This document shows, piece by piece, positions 11,347 through 12,187 of a DNA stretch of 12,187 nt (position 1 is the first letter of the stretch; every line of letters begins with the position of its first letter). This DNA is from Clostridia bacterium (GTDB taxonomy: Bacteria; Bacillota; Clostridia; Oscillospirales; CAG-272): assembly GCA_017540285.1 (NCBI GenBank), contig JAFYBI010000278.1, forward strand, positions 1-12,187, read 5' to 3'. Below the pieces are notes generated by a model. It made no database searches and was not told the origin of the DNA. It saw only the letters and a list, made by a program, of their open reading frames with translations. Both the position numbers and the translations under genes were made by a program.

Positions 11347-12187
11347 TTACTTTTTCAGCTTCGGGTCGAAGGCGTCGCGCAGACCGTCTCCGAAGAGGTT
11401 GAAGCTGAGGATGATGAGGCTGATGAGAAGCGCGGGCGCGATGAGGAGATACGGATAGGTGTTCATGCCGTTGATGGCCGTGCTCGCGAGGCTTCCGAGG
11501 GAAGGCAGGGGCGCGGCGACACCGAGGCCGAGGAAGGAGAGGTAGCTCTCCGTGAAGATCGAGGAGGGGATCTGCAATGTCGTCGTGACGATCAGGGTCC
11601 CGATGCAGTTCGTCAAGAGGTGCTTGCGGATGATGCGGCCGTTGCCCGCGCCGAGCGCCTTTGCCGCGGTGACGTATTCGCTCTCGCGGAGCACGAGGAC
11701 CTGCGAGCGAACGATCCGCGCCATGCCCACCCAGTAGAGGAGCGCGAACACGATGAAGATGCTGACGAGGTTGGGGCCGACGATGCCGACCCAGCCGAAG
11801 GCGGCCTTCGAGGAGAGCCCCGCCAGCGGTCCCTTCAGCGCGATGGAGATCAACACGATCAGGAGCACGTCCGGGATCGTGTAGATGATGTCGACGATGC
11901 GCATCATGATGATGTCGACCCAGCCGCCGAAGAACGCGGCGATGGAGCCGTAGAGCGCGCCGATCACCAGGATGATGACGGCGGCGACGAGCCCGACGGT
12001 CATGGAGATGCGGCTGCCGACCATGATGCGGACGGCGTAGTCCCGTCCGAGCTTATCCGTGCCGAGGAAATGCGGCGTCACCTTTTCGCCGTTGGCGATC
12101 CGCTCCTGCTCCGCCTGCGAATAGGTCATGGGGCGGAGGTTTTCCGCGCCCTTCTGCTGCTGTTCGTAGGAATAGGGGTAGAAGGAG
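11347..12187 (-). CDS. oppC: Peptide ABC transporter permease, OppC/DppC type, N-terminus missing
   Basis: A membrane-spanning subunit of the importer. The coding frame stays open to the window edge, with SFYPYSYEQQQ visible upstream of the ATG at 12129. That stretch matches the periplasmic loop after the first helix of OppC, so 12129 is not the start and the first helix lies outside. Visible parts: FLGTDKLGRD, the standard OppC motif before the transport domain; five further hydrophobic segments; and the EAA loop AAKALGAGNGRIIRKHL, which docks on the ATPases. The C-terminal FNLFGDGLRDAFDPKLK is the classic OppC/DppC end. Its TAA stop is 11 bases before oppD. The permease-B gene is expected just beyond the window, giving the order B-C-D-F-A. 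Complete except for the N terminus. Confidence 0.92.
   Translation of the reverse strand, partial: SFYPYSYEQQQKGAENLRPMTYSQAEQERIANGEKVTPHFLGTDKLGRDYAVRIMVGSRISMTVGLVAAVIILVIGALYGSIAAFFGGWVDIIMMRIVDIIYTIPDVLLIVLISIALKGPLAGLSSKAAFGWVGIVGPNLVSIFIVFALLYWVGMARIVRSQVLVLRESEYVTAAKALGAGNGRIIRKHLLTNCIGTLIVTTTLQIPSSIFTESYLSFLGLGVAAPLPSLGSLASTAINGMNTYPYLLIAPALLISLIILSFNLFGDGLRDAFDPKLKK

Noticed and set aside
9234..11458. Long rightward open frames (391 and 361 residues) opposite oppF and oppD
   Set aside because: They are antisense to ATPases with all catalytic motifs intact. Neither frame shows a domain of its own.
12127..12129. ATG at 12129 as the start of oppC
   Set aside because: The frame stays open upstream to the window edge and encodes family-like residues (SFYPYSYEQQQ), and no ribosome binding site precedes the ATG.

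Overview
The window looks like a chromosomal fragment from a high-GC, Gram-positive Bacillota, most likely an uncultured gut-type clostridium. This is inferred from the strong AAGGAG-type ribosome binding sites, sigma-A-like promoters with TG-extended -10 elements, a lipoprotein box, a VanZ-family protein, copper-amine-oxidase-like 'stalk' repeats and intrinsic terminators. GC is high in most genes. That bias opens very long antisense frames, which I treat as spurious. No rRNA, tRNA or CRISPR array was seen.

Layout. Bases 1-516 carry a leftward unit: a promoter (488-516), a 105-residue membrane protein starting at TTG, and the first codons of another gene cut by the window edge. Facing away from it is a rightward VanZ-family gene (663-1250) with its own promoter, 11-bp-phased TTAA repeats upstream and a good terminator (1299-1339). 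Next is a secreted protein with two stalk-like repeats (1486-2865). Its upstream region matches an ECF-sigma promoter (TGAAAC-N16-CGTC), and it ends at a terminator (2995-3035).

Bases 3058-7267 form a rightward five-gene operon behind a strong promoter. It encodes a soluble flavoprotein of the fumarate reductase/aspartate oxidase fold, an unrecognised 130-residue protein, an alpha/beta hydrolase whose nucleophile serine is glycine, a small membrane protein with an HEYGH zincin motif, and a small membrane protein resembling DUF3784. Two of the four junctions are ATGA overlaps and a third is only 4 bases, so the products probably act together. I do not recognise the set as a described system, and it is the best candidate here for an uncharacterised pathway.

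Bases 7268-7550 are an intergenic junction between convergent units. They hold the last codons and putative terminal repeat of an IS3-family element, a GC hairpin and a strong bidirectional terminator. From 12187 leftward to 7551 runs an oligopeptide/dipeptide ABC importer operon in the order permease C (partial), ATPase D, ATPase F, substrate-binding lipoprotein A. The permease B gene is expected just outside the window.
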